From Clavelina lepadiformis (taxonomy: Eukaryota > Chordata > Ascidiacea > Aplousobranchia > Clavelinidae): DNA of 64,000 bases. The DNA is taken from contig NC_135242.1 in NCBI RefSeq assembly GCF_947623445.1, forward strand, positions 7,068,001 to 7,132,000. Reading direction: 5' to 3'. Positions 14,265 through 25,955 of the stretch are shown piece by piece. The notes beneath the pieces were generated by a model, which was not told the origin of the DNA, made no database searches, and saw nothing but the letters and a program-made list of their open reading frames with translations. Within the stretch, counting starts at the first letter, position 1; every line of letters begins with the position of its first letter. The translations under genes and the position numbers were made by a program.

Positions 14265-15808
14265 ATGGCAATTTTAGAAATAATTACTGTCCTGCTTTTG
14301 TCCACGGCATTGACAACCTATGCCCAGGATCAGGAAATTTCGTCACCGCAAATTCCTGTATGCGTGCCGGCCAATTCGGCAGGTATCACCCGAAGACAAG
14401 TTAGTTCTACGTATAGGCTAAGTATGATGCTTCTCTTCAATTGAATTGCATTACTGTTGTGATAGGACCAAATGGTGGATATTTACAACGTCAGAAAGGT
14501 GATCCTGGTGAGAAGGGGGACAAAGGTGAAAGAGGGTTTCCAGGTTATGGTCAAAAATCTACAAGTATGTTACATAATTAACTCTTATGGTGTTCTAAAA
14601 TTGGTATTAAGTTAAGGTGGAAAACGTGAAATGTTCTTTCAGGCTGCCCATTGATTTCATACCACATGCGGCGGCTTGATCAGCGCACTGACTATCCACG
14701 ATATCGGTATTATGTTCCACGAATGACTCAGGCCACTGCGTGTACCTGGGTTGAAACTTCCGACTACAACAACCATGCGACATTGTGGCACTACGCAACT
14801 AATTCGCACGACAACGAATTTTTCTTGGCTTTCTTAAACCCTACAACTATTCGTATGGCTGTTGGTGGAATATTGCACGATTTCCAAGTTAAATCACTTA
14901 CCAGATTTCAACGGGTAAGATGTTTATTGTTTATGGTTTAAGCGTATGTTCTCACATATGTTTTCTTATCCCTTACAAATATCTCCTAACATAATTAAAA
15001 CTTATTATTAACCAATCAGGAAACTGGTCGAGGACTATACCGTGACATGCAGTATAGACTACTAATTGATGCTGCATTCAGTTTACGATAGAAACTTTTG
15101 CCATTTACAGCTCCACATATGTGGATGGTTTTCAAGCTCTCGTCGGCAGATTGGCATCTTCATCAATACCAAGTCGATCTCAACTATGAGCTATAGAGGA
15201 GAAATAATGTTAGGAGGCGGCTCCTTGCTTCTGGGGCAAGAGCAAGATCGCGTCAACGCGCAACGGCTGGATGCGTCTCAATCCCTAAGGTATGAGCGTC
15301 ACTTTGCCCAAATGTGATTGAACTAAATTCAGTGTGTTGGCCTATACAGTACAGTACAGTATATAGTTGAAAAGATTGCACAAAAGACCAAAACACGCGT
15401 TTTTTGTGTACGATAAAATTGCTTTATACACAAAAAAGGTGTTTCTTATCATTATTTTGGTTTCATTTTTATTATTCTCTTCAACATTGTTTACCCAGTT
15501 CAATAACTCACTTGAGTTTATATCTTATTTAACTTGCAGCCGATTTCCGGTTGTAATTATGGGTCATAAAAAATTGCTGGTCGTAATTAAAAAACAACTG
15601 CAAAACCTGTAAGATTTTGTTTACAATTTGCAGTGGCACATTTACAAATATGATGATCTGGCCACGAGTTCTCTCCGAAGACGAGATCTCGAATATTGCT
15701 TACAAATGTGAGTGTCCGCTAGATTACGCAATCGCGCTTACCCTGGATCGAACCGAACTTTATGGAGAAGCCACTTACAGCATTCCCAATGCTTGCCCCA
15801 CTTTCTAA
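14265..15808 (+). CDS. Collagen-pentraxin secreted protein, gene A
   Basis: Five exons, 280 aa: 14265-14382, 14466-14564, 14643-14914, 15111-15289, 15634-15808; phases 1,1,0,2. Exon 1 encodes a signal peptide (LLLSTALTTYAQ) and a linker with the motif IPVC. Exon 2 encodes about six Gly-X-Y triplets (KGDPGEKGDKGERGFPG). Exons 3-5 form a pentraxin domain: Cys in ATACTW and Cys in LHICGW form the expected disulfide, HDNEFF and GQEQD match the calcium-site blocks of C-reactive protein (DNE; EQD), and NMMIWPRVLS matches its MWDFVLS region. The Prosite pentraxin motif HxCx[ST]Wx[ST] is one residue shorter here. Expected role: secreted, trimerising recognition protein of innate immunity (inference). 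Nearest relative is gene B, about 7 residues different. An AATAAA lies at 16010. Confidence 0.88.
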
Positions 15809-16009
15809 ATAAGTGATGAAGACAGATGGATATGGAGACAGCAAACTTGCTTAAACTTTTTATCTGTTTATATTAACAATTTCCCTTTGCCATTAACATT
15901 TCCTGTATTGTATGTATGCTTTTGCGCGATTGGCTTTACATTGAAACGAAGGTATATTGTTTGTACTGTTCTTGTTAATCAGCAAACGGAAAGAAATTAG
16001 AGTGCAACT

Positions 16010-16015
16010 AATAAA
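16010..16015 (+). terminator. Polyadenylation signal of gene A
   Basis: AATAAA about 200 bases after the stop codon; the equivalent hexamer is kept in copy B at 22993. Confidence 0.6.
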
Positions 16016-16408
16016 ATGCTTTGCTAACTGACTTTTATACACAACTACAGTGAATATTCATTATAGTCGTCGGTGTTTTACAAATAACAGTTCACCCAAC
16101 ACACCTACAGACTTAAACGTGGTACAGTGAGACTATATGTTACAACACCATGCAGGTCATACAAATTCTAGATTGCTTGCGTTGCGGTATAGTACAGTAT
16201 AATTGCGTACTTTCTCACTCTTTTCATCTTCGTTGAGTTTTTTACGCTTCCACACTGCGTGATATACAAAACGCATTTATACTTACGCAATTGCTACACT
16301 AGCAAAAGAAACATACGGTCAATGTGCGCGCTGGTTTGAGATATTGTTTATAATCAGCTGTTGTTTTTGGAGTTTAGTCCTTTTTTTCTTTAATTTTAAC
16401 GCTGCTCA

Positions 16409-16947
16409 ATGATGGTTGGTTTTTGAACGGTTCCTACGCTTACAAAGTTACCATTCAAAGCTACCACTGGATCGGAGCCCGAGAAGCTTGTGAAAAGATG
16501 GGAGCACAACTTGCTTATCGAGGCATTAGAAACAGCACTTTAAAAAGGTGAGATGCTGTTGTCCTTGCGGGAAAAGTTTAAGTGCAAGTTTAAATTGTCT
16601 CGTGCGCATTGGTTGGATTTCTTCATTGGAGGTCTTTATTACCCTGTGCACTGGTTTTCATTTAACAAACTTATCATTGACTAATGTATGAAGGTAGGAA
16701 GAGCTATTATTGGTGGTCAGTTTTGGATGGGTGTATGGTTTGGACTCAATGACTGGCGTGAGATAAATTTTGGCTGGACGGCTCCCTGGCGAACAAGCAG
16801 GAGGTGGAATGGGCTCATGGAGAGCCAAACGGAATAAGAAGAGGAAACTGTGGAGAGATGTGGGGAGCATTCCGACGATTTAAAATGAATGACGCTGTTT
16901 GTGGGGACTTGCGTTTTGGGCTTTGTGATTTAAAAAGTACTCCTTAA
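16409..16947 (+). pseudogene. Broken C-type lectin-like domain, EPN type
   Basis: Two exon-like blocks. Block 1 (about 16409-16547, ending at a GTGAGA donor) reads GWFLNGSYAY, then a W..AREACEKMGAQLA motif, the first half of a C-type lectin fold. Block 2 (about 16700-16947) reads FWMG then GLND, and, in another frame, WLDGS, EWAHGEPNG, CGEMW and NDAVCGDLRFGLC, then a stop. This supplies the four canonical cysteines and an EPN motif, which in this family goes with mannose-type calcium-dependent binding. The frame changes near 16755, so the domain is not translatable as it stands; no signal peptide or start was found. It lies right after gene A and has no counterpart after gene B. It is probably a relic of a separate host lectin gene. 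Confidence 0.7.
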
Positions 16948-18502
16948 TATTGCTTTTCTCATTACAAATCATTTGATGCGTCTCTTAGTATTGATTATCA
17001 TAATATTAAACATATAGCTTGTTCTGATGTCGTACTTCAAGAAACTTGTCTTTGTTGGAATCAATATTTGTTTTCTCCAATACTCGGTTCTGAAAATAAA
17101 ATGATATTGCATTTGCTTTTACCACTCAAAACTTAACTTAAGTGAATTTTCTGGCTGTAATTGATAAATGTAAGTCTCCTTTTTAGGGCTTAGAGAAAGT
17201 ATTTAGAGCATATTTAACCTAAGGGTATACTGCAACGTCAATATATCCGATATAGACGGTTTGTGATGCTATTCTTTGCGACTATGTGACAATGGCGTTT
17301 TAATAATATCGCAAACATATAATGTATAAGCAAGGTTGACAGGTCTTCATAATAACAAAATTGCAATTCAAGATACAAACAATTGTTCTTGAATATACGT
17401 AATTTCTAGAAAGGAACTTATCCCGTGTTTCCGATTATTTGATTACAAATAAAACTTTTACTAAAATATAAAGCATTACATTTCCAGCAGTTATAGAACT
17501 ACACGAACAAAAGTTTTTTTTTAAAAAGAAAGACTTAAGCGGCTGTTCAATATTTATTGTTTCAAATTTATTCTACAGTATTTAAACGGCTGTCCAACAG
17601 CAGCAGTTTATACGTTCATGAAATGGAGCAACCATTCGTATAACCCAAATGAGAAGTTTGTTGCATTTTTTTACAAACTCAACACAAAGGACGTCACCAA
17701 ATTTTCGAAATCTGCTTCTCAGTTAAAAGAGTCATGCAGTTTGCGTTCTTATGGCATGTCCAATAAAGGCTAAACATTACTTTGACAAATATTCCAAGAC
17801 CATATTTAACGCGCAAGCATGCGGGTGGTAAAGTGCACAGCGGCAGCGCAACATCTCTACCAAAGTTTTCAGTTTAGTTATAATGCATGTTATTTCGCCA
17901 GCCAGAATGGTTTGCACCCATATTGTTTTTTGTCAAAATGTATGTATATTTTAGCAATCTAAAGTAAACGTACAATGTGTAGCTATAAGTTACGTATCTC
18001 TTCTAGTCATATAATTGCAGCACTATTTATTAACATCATGACCACAAAAGTTTTTAATAAAAGTATTATGTGTCTTGCCTTAATAATTATACGAAATAAA
18101 TTGAAAAACCGTCCTGAAAAACAGAAAGTGCCCGCAGGTCCGAACGCAAGCCGTTGTGCTGTAACAAACACATGCAGGATGTAGCAGAAATGAGACGCGT
18201 AGGAGGTTTTGGCAAACAAAGCAACAAAGAGCTCGGTTGTGTGGGTGCTGATAAAACCGAGATTTCGAGTTTCGTGTATAAGTTCAAGTAAAAATTGATA
18301 ACGGAAACTTTGAGCACTTGATAGTTGATACTCCGCATCGCGTGCATGACTTTTTCGTGGCGTAGCCTGCGGCTCTTTTCTTTCTTCTGGATAGGATTGT
18401 TAATAAAGTGGGCAGGAAAGCGCGATTATTTAACACAAAATATTCTCGTATCAAGAAGATCACTTTACTGAATTTCAACACTTTAAGACCTGTGGGAAAA
18501 GC
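16948..18502. other. Unit-A-specific intergenic DNA
   Basis: Nothing recognisable. It is absent from the equivalent place after gene B, so it arrived with, or was lost after, the duplication. Confidence 0.4.
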
Positions 18503-18893
18503 ATGCTGCGTAAACTGATTTTTCTTATCTGCTCTGCAATTATTTGCTTGATGTTGGCGAAGAGCTCATGGGCTTCGCCATCTGAAAACGACGATCAGGT
18601 AATTCGGGAAATTTGCAAAAAATACAATGTCTTTGTGTATCTTACGTTGGTGCTTAGTAGTAGTTACAGCTTATACTTTGCAGCAAAAGTAAATAGTTTG
18701 TAAACGGTACAGCAAAAGCTTTGTTTTAATCTCCAAAAAGTATCCTCAAAACGTTTGTTGTAATAATGTATTCAAAAAGATTATTGACTTTTTATTTCTG
18801 CTACAAAGGTTTTGCTTTGATATTTATACCCTATTGCAAATGACTTTGTTCTGCAGGATTCGAATAAGTTCTATGAAGAAGTTTTAAGACAAG
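18503..18893 (+). CDS. Truncated secreted-protein gene (first two exons)
   Basis: Exon 18503-18598 encodes a clear signal peptide (LIFLICSAIICLMLA, cleavage near SSWA-SP) and ends at a GTAATT donor in phase 0. A 37-base exon, 18857-18893 (DSNKFYEEVLRQ), flanked by CTGCAG and GTAAGG, moves the phase to 1. Phase 1 into a Gly codon is how the neighbouring genes enter their collagen exon, so the missing part may have been collagenous; this is a guess. No third exon follows: at 18926 the sequence switches abruptly to the repeat shared with 25956, so the gene appears cut off by the duplication junction. Confidence 0.5.
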
Positions 18894-18925
18894 GTAAGGA
18901 TTCGACATATAGAGCATATAGTTTA

Positions 18926-19499
18926 TATAGTATGTGTTCGATCGAGATTAATGTTTATCCAACCACATTATTTCGTAGTGATTGTGCGTAGAGCGATAAA
19001 CTACGGGATATAACAAACAAATTTTTGAAGTGAACAGACTTGCAGATGCGGTTTGTGTTAAAGCTGTGCTCACAGACGTATTCATTATAGGCAAGTGTTC
19101 TGTGTTGTAGACAAAAAACGATAATGTGAAATTTTAAGTTTGTGATAATCAAAGCGAGACGACATGTTTAGTGATATGAAGTTAGAGTTACAACTTATGT
19201 CAAAACTAAATGATAAATGATCTCTTGTTAAATTGTAAATATGGCTGGAAAAGTTGAGTTACGAATTAGGCAGTTTTGGTTAACAAACATGAGTTTTTCG
19301 TAGCCTACTTAGTAAACAACCATGGACTAGATTTAATTGACCGTATAAAATCGGTTGACGAAGTTATAGGTAAAACCGGAGATCAAACTTTTATTTTATT
19401 GCTAAAAGAACCGTGGAATAATATCAGGAGAAGTGTAGCCTGCCTTTGAAGCACTTCTGTTGTCCTGTTGTGGCTTACCTCCTTCCCTTATCTCACAAG
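18926..19499 (+). repeat. Segment shared with 25956-26858
   Basis: Closely similar to 25956-26858 except that the latter carries a 325-base solo LTR. It forms the left shoulder of unit B; its right neighbour (from 19512) matches unit A instead, so unit B is a mosaic of two repeat relationships. Confidence 0.85.
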
Positions 19500-19944
19500 C
19501 TTATTGAGAGTATAATGGCTATCCTAAAATGGGATACATTGTCCCTACTTTGGGAACTAGAGTTATTTATAACTTCATATGATGTTGAGACTGATTTCTA
19601 CACTTTTATAACGTTTGATTTAGTTTGGACCAAAGCGTTTGCATTTATACCATGTTTTATACTAATTTGTCAAAATCTATTGTGAATTATGATACGAATG
19701 AAATAATTACAAAACACTGTTACATAGACCAAACACGACGTTCATTCTGTTAGGGGAAAAGATTAAATGCTGAGAAACTTGTTTATCTACAAAGTCTAAC
19801 GCGCTTATCATATTTTAGAAATCATGTCACAGAAAGAAAAAAATAATTTGAAAATCACAGCAGTATACACAACGTTAACAAAAAGCTTTGGTTGCATCAT
19901 CAAACAAACATATGTTCAAAAAATAATTAATTGCTAAACTATGC

Positions 19945-20155
19945 AAAGGCTTCCTATAATTGAAATGGTAACAAAATGACTGACGTTTGCGACCTATATA
20001 GGCCTACCAAGAACAAATTTCAAATGCTTGCCTGTCATTATTTTCCAACAAAAACAAATTCCTTTTATGTTTAACAAGATAAACGCTGGAACAAAATGAC
20101 CACACAGATTTGTAGAAAATTATTTTTCGTTGTTTGTTTCATCAATCAATTTCTT
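19945..20155 (+). repeat. Dispersed repeat, copy 1
   Basis: Similar, with scattered changes, to 24975-25165; both contain AACAAAATGACTGA-like and TTTCGTTGTTTGTTTCAT blocks. No terminal repeats or coding were seen, so its class is unknown. Confidence 0.6.
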
Positions 20156-21254
20156 TGTCCGTTTGACAGATAAACGTAAAAATCGATTCAAATTTTGTTT
20201 TCAAGTTAAACAATTTTATTTCAAAGGCAAATTTTCTAAGATTGCGACTTAAATAAAATAAGGTCTTACTTTTAAAGATTTATACGTACCGTCCCATATT
20301 GTTTTATTATAGGTGTCTAAGGTGGGATAAAAACTCATTTTAATTTGTAAATCGATCAATAAATAACAAGAAAATTTATTAAAACTCATGCGTTTAATTT
20401 CAAGCAATTAATGCCATATCTAACAAAACCGGCAAAAAGATTAGCCAAAGCATATCGCGTTTTTGAGTGAGAGCAGTTTACCTAAAAGTGTCCCATCATG
20501 GTCGACTTTCTCCGAAAGATACTAAAGCACTTTTGGCCAATTTCGGCGCCATTGATTAGATTATAGCTCAATTAAGATAGCTATACCATCAAGAAAATTG
20601 CCTTGCTCTAATTTCTGTCAAATAAAATATCAGATTAATCTTCTACATCCAGCGTTATATATATGTTTTGGAAAAAGGGTCTTTCAAAGTTCAGACGTTA
20701 ATATTTATCATTTTACTAGCAATCAGTAAGAGTTAGTAACGATACATAACTTCAGTGTATGGTAGGGGAGTTTTTATAACAATTTATCACTTTTAAGAAA
20801 ATTGAGCCAAAGGCTCTTTGTGCCAAATGTGTACAAAAGATGCCAAAATAAAGCAGCTTAGCCCTAGACGTTGCATGCAGTGTAGCACGGTATTTGGAGT
20901 TTGGTCATAGCAGGTTGAGCTGTAGTTTGGAACTGTTTAAATCAAGCGTTTGAAACAACCTATTTATGAATGGACTCGTCTCGTTGATAAAAATAACAGC
21001 CAGAGCAGACCTTTCATAAACACTAATATAAATATTTGTTGAGCGTATTTTTTAAAACTTTTAAATCTTTAAAATTTCGCAGTTGTTGAAATCACGTTTT
21101 AAACGCAAAGATAGCGAATTACTCTAATTGGAATAACTTACTTATCTAGTGAAATTGTCTCAGTCGCAAATCAATAATTGTAATAGCAAAAGAATATCTT
21201 TTCGAAATTTTACACTGAATAAGGTGTCTATAGACTGTAAAGTACACCTTGAAC

Positions 21255-22792
21255 ATGGCAATTTTAGAAATAATTACTGTCCTGCTTTTGTCCACGGCAT
21301 TGACAACCTATGCCCAGGATCAGGAAATTTCGTCACCGCAAATTCCTGTATGCGTGCCGGCCAATTCGGCAGGTACCACCCGAAGTCAAGTTAGTTCTAA
21401 GTATAGGCTAAGTATGATGCTTCTCTTCCATTGAATTGCATTACTGCTGTGATAGGACCAAATGGTGGATATTTACAACGTCAGAAAGGTGATCCTGGTG
21501 AGAAGGGGGACAAAGGTGAAAGAGGGTTTCCAGGTTATGGTCAAAAATCTTCAAGTATGTTACATAATTAACTCTTATGGTGTTCTAAAATTGGTATTAA
21601 GTTAAGGTGGAAAAGTGAAATGTTCTTTCAGGCTGCCCATTGATTTCATACCACATGCGGCGGCTTGATCAGCGCACTGACTATCCACGATATCGGTATT
21701 ACGTTCCACGAATGACTCAGGCCACTGCGTGTACCTGGGTTGAAACTTCCGACTACAACAACCATGCGACATTGTGGCACTACGCAACTAATTTGCACAA
21801 CAACGAATTTTTCTTGGCTTTCTTAAACCCTACAACTATTCGTATGGCTGTTGGTGATATATTACACGATTTCCAAGTTGAATCACTTACCAGATTTCAA
21901 CGGGTAAGACGTTTATGGTTTAAGCATATGTTCTCACATATGTTTGCTTATCCCTTGCAAATATCTGCTAACGTAATTAAAACTTATTAACCAATCAGGA
22001 AACTGGTCGAGGACTATACCGTGAACTGCAGTGTAGATTGCTAATTGATGCTGCATTCAGTTTACGATAGAAACTTTTGCCATTTACAGCTCCACATATG
22101 TGGATGGTTTTCGAGCTCTCGTCGGCAGATTGGCATCTTCATCAATACCAAGTCGATCTCAACTGTGAGCTATAGAGGAGAAATAATGTTAGGAGGCGGT
22201 TCCTTGCTTCTGGGGCAAGAGCAAGATCGCGTCAACGCGCAATGGCTGGATGCGTCTCAATCCCTGAGGTATGAAGCGTCACTTTGCCCAGATGTGATTG
22301 AACTAAATTCAGTGTGTTGGCCTATTCAGTACAGTACAGTATATAGGCTAGTTGAAAAGATTGCACTAAAAAACAAAACATGCTCAGTGTGCGATAAAAT
22401 TGTTCTATACATAGAAAAGATGTTTCTTATGATTATTTTGGTTTCATTTTTATTATTCTCTTCAACATTGTTTACCCAGTTCAATAACTCACTTGAGTTT
22501 ATATCTTGTTTGACTTGCAGCCGATTTCCGGTTGTAATTATTACGGGTCATAAAAAATTGCTGGTCGTAATTAAAAAACAACTGCAAAACCTGTAAGATT
22601 TTGTTTACAATTTGCAGTGGCACGTTTACAAATATGATGATCTGGCCACGAGTTCTCTCCGAAGACGAGATCTCGAATATTGCTTACAAATGTGAGTGTC
22701 CGCTAGATTACGCAATCGCGCTTACCCTGGATCGAACCGAACTTTATGGAGAAGCCACTTACAGCATTCCCAATGCTTGCCCCACTTTCTAA
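21255..22792 (+). CDS. Collagen-pentraxin secreted protein, gene B
   Basis: Exons 21255-21372, 21456-21554, 21632-21903, 22090-22268, 22618-22792; 280 aa, same phases and exon lengths as gene A. The domain order is signal peptide, IPVC linker, about six Gly-X-Y triplets, pentraxin. By eye it differs from gene A at about seven residues, including HDNEFF to HNNEFF. The changed Asp aligns with Asp60 of C-reactive protein, a calcium ligand, while the GQEQD block is unchanged. Two others fall in the head as well (Gly to Asp before ILHDF, Arg to Trp in NAQRLD). The gene appears intact. Poly(A) signal at 22993. It probably arose by the 7 kb duplication and may be shifting its ligand or calcium use (inference). 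Confidence 0.87.
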
Positions 22793-22992
22793 ACAAGTGA
22801 TGGAGACAGATGGATATGGAGACAGCAAACTTGCTTAAACTTTTCATCTGTTTATATTAACATTTTACCATTGCCATTAACATTTCCTGTATTGTATGTA
22901 TGCTTTTGCGCGATTGGCTTACATTGAAACGAAGGTATATTGCTTGTACTGTTCTTGTTAGTCAGCAAATGGAAAGAAATTAGAGTGCAACT

Positions 22993-22998
22993 AATAAA
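22993..22998 (+). terminator. Polyadenylation signal of gene B
   Basis: AATAAA in the same relative place as in copy A. Confidence 0.6.
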
Positions 22999-23290
22999 AT
23001 GCTTTGCTAACTGACTTTTATATACAACTATAGTGAATATTCATTATAGTACTCGGTGTTTTACAAATAACAGTTCAGCCAACACACCTACACACTTAAA
23101 CGTGGTACACTGAGACTATATGTTACAACACCATGCAGGTCATACAAATTCTAGATCGCTTGCGTTGCGGTATAGTACAGTATAATTGCGTACTTTCTCA
23201 CTCTTTTCTTCTTCGTTGAGTTTTTTACGCTTCCGCACTGCGTGATATACAAAACGAATTTATACTTACGCAATTGCTACACAGTATAAA

Positions 23291-23899
23291 AGAAAAGAAA
23301 ATTTAGCATAGAAAATGCTTTGCGTCAAAAATATTATAATTTTTGAAGATGTTATAGGTGAACTTTACGATTGTTTTTAATTTTTTTTCATTTCTCACGC
23401 AAAACATCTCAGCTTGGAGATGCATGTCTTTGAAAATGTGGAAGTCAAACAGGTTGGGAAATACCAACGAGTTACGTAAACGAACAATTTTTTGAACATG
23501 ATTGAGCCGATGTAAACCCAATATAGATACGCCAAATGTCACCCGAGTGAAAAACTGAAAGTAAGGAGCAAGTCAAAAAACAAGTTGCTCTTATATGAAG
23601 AACACTACTCACTGAACATTCTGATAAAATAGTTTTGAAAAATAATTCTTGGTTCGGTAATTCTTAGCAAAAGAAAATCGCAAAATTGGTATTAATTGTG
23701 ACGTAGATGAAGGCTCTTGTGATGTCATAGGTAATCACAGACAACATTCGCAAATTCAAAAATATAGCTGTACCTACCGTATATCACGTATGTGTCTATT
23801 ACAGTTGTATAGACTGTTCTAACTGCCAATAGCTTCATAGGTGACAACTTATAGGCCAACCACGGCAACCAGTAGGGTACCCGTTTGACGGTTTATTTT
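23291..23899. other. Unit-B-specific intergenic DNA
   Basis: Begins where similarity to copy A stops. No exon or element end recognised. Confidence 0.35.
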
Positions 23900-24149
23900 T
23901 TTCAACACAAATCAAATATTTGTTTTTTAACCACAATGTTTTCAGTCAAAATGGTAGTGGTTTGACTAACTATTTTTCAAAGATCTTGAATTTTGAAGAT
24001 TTTTCAAAGATTGTAGGTGTTACGTTGTTTTCTGCTAGGTTTGTTGTGCGTTTGTATTTTCTGCCTTCGGCCAGAAGCACTGGTAAATATTATTACGCCT
24101 TGCCCGTTGTCGAACTAGGGATCATTCTACCGATACCAGTACTGCTGGT

Positions 24150-24960
24150 AGACGTGCCTTGTCTTTTACCAAATGTAAAACAATTTGGTATAGTGAACTG
24201 TAGGTCTCTTCGAACCAGCAATAAGAAAAGGCCAGTAACATTATCAGACGAAGATTATGAACATGCTCAAAATGTATGGAAAACGTTTAATTTAAAATGC
24301 ATGGGAAACATCATGACTTGTATCTTAAATCAGATGTTTTGTTATTAGCAGATGTATTTGAAAAATTTAGATAACTTGTCTTCAATATTGTGAAGTATTC
24401 CCTTACACTACCTAGTTTATCTGGTATGCAAAGCTTAAAATGACTGAAATCAATTCAGACTAAATGTTTGATATTAACCAATATTCATATAAAAGGGTTT
24501 GAGAGGTGGTGTTTCCTATATCGCTAATAGATATGCTAAACTTTAGCAACTTGCTTTAGCAGCTAAAGCAAATAAAAAATACTTAAAAGATTATGACTAA
24601 AATAAACCATCAAATTACATTACATACTTAGATGAAAACAATTTATATGGTTGAGCAATGAGTCAAAATTTTCCTACTGGTCGTTTTAGGTTGTTGTCAG
24701 AAGAAGAAATTAATAGAATAGATTTACACGAAGCGCCTGCGATACGCACCGCGCTTAGCAAGATTAAGCAAAAAAGTGATCCGCGAAGCGCCCAAACGGT
24801 TAATATTAGAAGTTCATTTAGAATATCCTGAGAAATTACATGAAGATCTTAATGATTATCCATTAGCTCCAGAGAAAATAGTAGTTGAAGATGATGTGCT
24901 TTCAGATTATTGCAAAGAATAAAAATCAAGATTTGGAATAAAAATTAATGGAATTAGAAA
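24150..24960 (+). mobile_element. Polinton/Maverick-type (family B DNA polymerase) fossil
   Basis: Fragments of a protein-primed family B DNA polymerase of the kind carried by Polintons and related virus-like elements: a TLSDEDYEHAQNVW-like block near 24240 and a YLDENNLYGWAMSQ-like block near 24625. Only part of the polymerase is recognisable, it is broken in several places, and I saw no capsid, integrase, ATPase or terminal repeats. It looks like an old partial copy. A family B polymerase from another mobile lineage is the alternative. Confidence 0.7.
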
Positions 24961-24974
24961 GTTAGTATCTAGCT

Positions 24975-25165
24975 CGAAACGGCTTCATTTCTTATACTTG
25001 AAATGGAGACAAAATGACTGATGTTTGTGACTTTACCAAGAAAAATTTAAATGTTTGCCTGCCATAATTTGCCAAAAAAAACAAATTCCTTTAATGTTTA
25101 ACAACGATAAACGCTATAAAGAAATGGCTACACAGATTTTTCGTTGTTTGTTTCATGTCATGTTT
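24975..25165 (+). repeat. Dispersed repeat, copy 2
   Basis: Partner of 19945-20155. It directly follows the polymerase fossil, so it may be a tail piece of that element, but copy 1 has no polymerase beside it. Confidence 0.6.
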
Positions 25166-25955
25166 CCTTAGGTTTATTCTACTTTATAAAGCGATGTATT
25201 TTCAGCATTACTGAAATATAGCCCAAATCATACTTAAACTCTGTCGGGTGAACATTTGACGGTCTCATGATACTTTACATGAATTGCTTATGGACATTGT
25301 ACATGATCTGTGACTTGGTTTTGGCATTCTTGCTCGTCAGCTGTAATCATAGCCTACTACAATACTAATAGTTTTCTCCGCAATTATAATGCATTTCTTA
25401 TCATCGGTTAAACTTATTTTCGTTTCCGCAACCCAACGTAACACAATTCACCATATTTATGATGCAAAGTGGTTTTCATATTGTTGTCATGCGGCTTTTA
25501 ATAACGAAAAAAAAACTTTAGGCTCCGAGCTACGTCTATTGCAAACCCTGCAGCATTTTTCTTGCAAATCGTGTTCGTTTTTAAGCTAAATTTGTATAAT
25601 GTAGGCCTACGTAATATTTTATTTTAGTGCCCTATAAATTTACATTTACAGTGAAAAAGATGCAACTTTTAATTATGTGTATATATATAAAGTATATATA
25701 TTTAAAGTAGCCTATAATGCGTTCTCTTCTCTATAAGACTATACCTATATCAGGGGAAAATATTACAATACAGCAGCATTATCATGTGATACATCTTGCT
25801 ATATACGAATATAATAATAGTAGATTCGGACATAACTAAAATCTTTCTAATACACAATACCTTAATTGGTTATACATGTAGCAATACTAACTATTATGAG
25901 CGATGATTGTGAAGCAACAAATGCCTTTACTTGATTGCTTCTTCATGATAGGCTA
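25166..25955. other. Intergenic, AT-rich
   Basis: Contains a TATA simple repeat around 25680-25705. No exon recognised. Confidence 0.4.

Larger units (their letters stand above)
13430..16310 (+). repeat. Copy A of a recent ~7 kb tandem duplication (contains gene A)
   Basis: The sequence from about 13430 to 16310 matches 20395-23290 with only scattered differences, introns and flanks included, at a nearly constant offset of 6990 bases. High identity in introns shows a recent duplication or gene conversion. The similarity ends around 16310 (23285 in copy B), where the two units carry unrelated DNA. Confidence 0.9.
19512..23290 (+). repeat. Copy B of the ~7 kb tandem duplication (contains gene B)
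   Basis: Matches 12722-12950 and 13430-16310. Between about 19740 and 20395 it carries DNA not found in copy A, part of which (19945-20155) recurs at 24975-25165. Confidence 0.88.

Noticed and set aside
15066-15612. Frames running from exon 4 of gene A through intron 4 (likewise 22045-22596 in gene B)
   Set aside because: The good donor at 15290 and the homologous junctions in all paralogues show the exon ends there; the read-through frame is an intron shadow.
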